A stretch of 64,000 nucleotides of DNA from Odontesthes bonariensis (lineage: Eukaryota; Chordata; Actinopteri; Atheriniformes; Atherinopsidae), in contig NC_134509.1 in assembly GCF_027942865.1 (NCBI RefSeq), positions 24,796,697-24,860,696 of the forward strand, given 5' to 3'. The position numbers were made by a program, and so were the translations under genes. Of this stretch, positions 60,871-64,000 are shown piece by piece (the first letter of the stretch is position 1; each line of letters starts with the position of its first letter). Under the pieces are notes generated by a model. That model was given only the letters and a program-made list of their open reading frames with translations, did not search any database and had not been told where the DNA came from.

Positions 60871-63389
60871 AATTGTGAAGTAACAACTGCAACCACTAGT
60901 AGTCCATCTCAGATGGACTTCACTTGATAAGTTTTTATTTTTTTACCTTTATGCTTGAATGTTGCTTGTTTTGGAGTTTGTGTTATGCTGGGAGCCAGAT
61001 GTTGTTTGATGCTAGAGGACTCTAGCTGCGAGACAGCAGGACAGCTGAAATTAGTGAACAAACCAACACTTTGGATTTGAGTCCTTCTTAAAGAAATCAG
61101 TCCACAGGTTGTTAGCCTTTGGAGAAACTTGTGGAAGGTCTAATTCTTTCAATTTTGTTAGACTTTGTTACTCATTGGCCAGTACATATCTTCACATTCT
61201 CACATATAGGATCATGATGAGCTGCCTCTCAGTCATGGAAGGACCCTTCACAGCTGATTTTTCCAGGGTTCCGTGTCATTAATTCTCACTGAAGGACTGT
61301 TCCAATGTCAAGGATCCTTCAAACTACTTAGTCTTTCATTGTGTGAAATTCTGAGGATGCTTTTGTGTCATATCAGCGTTCTCAAAACACCCACAATGAA
61401 TGTTCTAAATGCCACAGACAGAAGATGGATCGACATTGGCGCATTATGTATTTAAATGTAACCAACCAACATCAGAAAGTTGATAGCATTGCAATGTGGA
61501 CAGCAAAGTATGAACTGCCAATACATATGGCTGCTAGCTAACCAGCTAATAGCTGTTTTACGGCCATGTGTGTTTTTTATTTGCTGTGTGTAGGGTGTAA
61601 TTGGCTGTGCGGTTTCTGGAAACAAATTCGCAAACATGATGGAAAAAGTGGGAAAAATTAAACACAAAATGAAATAGTTTGGAAATACTAACAATTCAGA
61701 TCTTTCAGAGACCTATTTCACAGCAGCCACTTTGACACGAACTCATAAACACAGCTGTCATAGTCTGTTCTGTTTAGGTAAGTAGCTTCAATCATAGTGA
61801 TTAATGACACCAGTGTTTACCAACTACTTATGCAGTGACAAATGTTCAGCTGACACTGGTGTATGCAAAGTACATATAAGGAAGTGGCCAGTTAGTTGAG
61901 CTTAGCATTAACTCTGGAAACAAAGTAAGACTACCGAGCTGCCTTAAAAGTAATAAATTAATTTAACCACACTTCCAAAAGAAATAACAATTTCACAAAT
62001 TGCATATCGTTTGTTTAATTTGTTTAAATTAGACCACAAAAGTTGAACCATGACTGAGTTTTCTACATTGTTGTGGTCCATTATTTGGACAACGTCGTTT
62101 AATACTTATTGGCTGAGACTCCTGATTATTGCACAAAACTACTGTCAACAAAGTTTTTTGATTGTGAAACGTGTTGGACGCCTGGACAAACATTACTATT
62201 TCTCAGTTTCTGGGGAGACTGGCTGGGCACTGTAGCTTTTATAAAACACTGAGGTACACGTTGCATTTGTTTGCGACTATTTTCAGCTGGAGTATTAATA
62301 GACATTTGGTGTTGCGTGTTTTTAGCAGCAGGACACCACAGGATTAGTGTGGAACTTGTGTCCAAAGTCCAAAAAGTGTGTAAGAAGATATCTCTCACTG
62401 TCTGTACAGCAGATGTGTTTTTGGACAATAACAGAGCTCTATGGCACAAATGAATATATGAATACACACTGATTTAACTGGCAGTGGGATCAGTTGATAG
62501 TTTGATAATTAGCAAGGCACAATGTATTACTAGATGTATTCTTTATTTTGTAGAAAACCTGGGCCTAAAAACTCACAAATATGCACAAACTTGAGCATCT
62601 AACAGTGAAAAACAAATGATGTGGTGATGTAGGAAGGATTGGAAGGAGATGGAGACGGTAGGAGGGAAAGGTGGAATGGAAGAAAGAGTAATAAGGGAGG
62701 AGAGGCACAGCGAGGGAGGAGGGAAGGAGGCGGGAGGGCAGGAGAGATAAATGGCCGAGGAGACAGCAAGATGAGTGAAGCAAGAGAGCAACACTGTGTG
62801 ACACACTGCAGACGGGAAGAGTAACGGAGCGAGAGTGGACGGGTGAGAAAGGGAGGCAGAGGGAGGGGAGAGGAGGCACGTCAGATGCCCCCTCCTCCCT
62901 TTTTCCTCACCCTCTTCCCTCCCCCTGCCCTCCCTGCCATGTAGAAGACCTTTGCTGGATGGTAACAAGCCACTTACACAACTGCAGCACACACACATAT
63001 ACACACTTAGAGCCAGATTTCCTGAGGATCATTGTGTGCGTGAACGTTTGTACGTGTGTGTCGTTGTAGTAGGAGAGGTGAAAAACAGCCTCTACATATT
63101 TTAAGGGAAAGAAAAAACAAAAAGGACCCAAATCACATGGTTGTTGTTCTCTCAGATCTGCCTCTCAGGTCACTTTGACAGTCCACTCTGTTTCACCCTC
63201 CCTCTCGAGCACACAGCCTCTCGTTCCCTCCCTTTCTCTTCCTCTTTCTCTGTCTCTCCTCCCACCTGAGCTGTAATTTGCAGGGCTGATGAGGGTGAGG
63301 GCAGAGCAGAGGCAGGAGCAGATTTCTCCTCAACACACTCACACTAACACACACTCGTTTACAGTGAACAACTGAGAGAATCTGATCCT

Positions 63390-63414
63390 TTGTGTGTGTG
63401 TGTGTGTGTGTGTG
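63390..63414. repeat. (TG)n microsatellite near ldb1
   Basis: Twelve-fold TG tract about 250 bp upstream of the ldb1 start codon, possibly in its promoter. Confidence 0.9.
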
Positions 63415-63652
63415 CTCTTTTTTAACCTCTTCTTCCCTTCCTCTCTTTTCCTCCCTCGTCTTCACTCCCTCCCTCCTTTCTTTTTGCTCCCTGTTGGTGC
63501 GTGTGTCTGTGTGTGTGAATCGTGGGGATAACAGACGCTCATGTGAGCAGCCTCAGTGGCGGCAGCGCTGACTGGTGAGAAAGAGGAGAGGAGAGGCAGA
63601 GAGCAGGGATAACAGAGCCACCACCATCATTCTGATCGGATTCACACCAGAC

Positions 63653-63658
63653 ATGTGA
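63653..63658 (+). promoter_or_regulatory. ldb1: Start-stop upstream codon pair before ldb1
   Basis: ATGTGA: an AUG directly followed by a stop, ending 4 nt before the ldb1 start codon. A second ATGTGA is at 63541-63546. If both are in the 5' UTR they would be minimal start-stop elements, which stall or re-direct scanning ribosomes. Confidence 0.4.
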
Positions 63659-63662
63659 GAAG

Positions 63663-63690
63663 ATGTCCGTGGGCGGCTGCGCGTGTCCCG
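63663..63690 (+). CDS. ldb1: LIM domain-binding protein 1, first coding exon (partial)
   Basis: ATG at 63663 encodes MSVGGCACP plus one base of the next codon, followed by the donor GTAAGT at 63691. Vertebrate LDB1 isoforms start MSVGCACPGCSSK. The match of nine residues with one extra Gly, the phase, and the head-to-head position next to pprc1 (as in human 10q24) support ldb1. LDB1 is a nuclear adaptor that dimerises and binds LIM-homeodomain and LMO proteins. Everything after exon 1 is outside the window; 63691-64000 is intron. With only 28 coding bases, the call relies on N-terminal identity and synteny. Confidence 0.75.
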
Positions 63691-64000
63691 GTAAGTAACT
63701 GCCGAGGTGATGGTTGCCATTAACAACAGCCCTGCTGCTGCCAGTGGCTGACTTTTTCTGGTCATTGTTGTTGTTGTTTTTTCGTTGGTGAGTGCAGCCG
63801 CTGCTGTGGCGTGACTGGGGCAGAGAGATGGGAAAAAGGTGCCCCGGGGCCCTGGGGCTCTGTTTGCAAAGGCTCATGGGAGGTCACCCTCTGTGAAGCC
63901 TGGGAGAGGATGAAGAGCAAGGAAAATAGACTAGAATAGATGTATCTACATGTTGCCTCACTTTTATCTGAAGCCGGATCGCAAAGTGGCTTTTTTACCG

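Larger units (their letters stand above)
51728..63662. other. 12-kb pprc1-ldb1 spacer with no supported gene
   Basis: Divergent spacer between pprc1 (minus) and ldb1 (plus). Open frames are short and motif-free. It holds repeat fragments at 52260-52540, 58195-58560 and 59880-60870, microsatellites at 56364-56438 and 63390-63414, and purine/pyrimidine-rich stretches at 59280-59460 and 62640-62940. The last 1 kb before ldb1 is probably its promoter and 5' UTR. Some non-repetitive stretches may be conserved enhancers, which one sequence cannot show. Confidence 0.55.

Noticed and set aside
62565-63004. 104- and 143-codon minus-strand frames rich in Ser, Leu and Pro
   Set aside because: They follow purine-rich low-complexity DNA (GGAGG/AGAGG tracts), and two frames are open over the same bases.
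1-64000. CRISPR arrays, operons, riboswitches or prokaryotic islands
   Set aside because: No regularly spaced repeats, no dense uninterrupted coding, and spliced vertebrate genes throughout.

Overview
The window is vertebrate nuclear DNA, almost certainly from a ray-finned (teleost) fish. The genes are split by GT-AG introns and their proteins match known vertebrate families along their whole length. The spacers and introns carry typical teleost repeats: Tc1-like elements, hAT-like elements, TTAA-flanked foldback MITEs, a tRNA-derived SINE, decayed LINE reverse transcriptase, CA repeats and long poly-T runs. I see no prokaryotic genes, CRISPR array, rRNA or genuine tRNA gene.

Six genes can be supported. 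From left to right they are tk1 (minus, 2678-5318, complete, 231 aa), afmid (plus, 6374-15292, complete, 293 aa), cant1 (plus, coding 24107-28119, 417 aa), an O-GlcNAcase gene (oga family, minus, 29677-37347, 694 aa), pprc1 (minus, 39479-51727, about 1113 aa) and the first coding exon of ldb1 (plus, 63663-63690, running off the right edge). Exon borders were assigned by hand from splice signals and reading-frame continuity. Every joined frame closes without a stop.

Layout. tk1 and afmid are head to head across about 1 kb of shared promoter DNA. cant1 and oga are tail to tail, with their poly(A) signals about 70 bp apart. pprc1 and oga lie in tandem on the minus strand. pprc1 and ldb1 are head to head across about 12 kb of non-coding DNA. 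From memory of the human map, tk1, afmid and cant1 correspond to 17q25, and oga, pprc1 and ldb1 to 10q24, so the cant1-oga junction looks like a lineage-specific synteny join. The genes do not form one pathway: nucleotide salvage (TK1), tryptophan/kynurenine catabolism (AFMID), ER/Golgi nucleotide hydrolysis (CANT1), O-GlcNAc removal (OGA), nuclear control of mitochondrial biogenesis (PPRC1) and LIM-domain transcription complexes (LDB1).

The most unusual structure is between afmid and cant1 (16.2-19.7 kb). It is a five-level nest: a Tc1-like element holds a hAT-like element, which holds a transposon carrying a THAP-domain exon on one strand and a second gene fragment on the other, which holds a SINE fragment, which holds a small hAT-type MITE. 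The target duplications at several levels can be read directly. A second nest, a Tc1-like element split by two different MITEs at one TTAA, is in a pprc1 intron at 48.7-50.8 kb.
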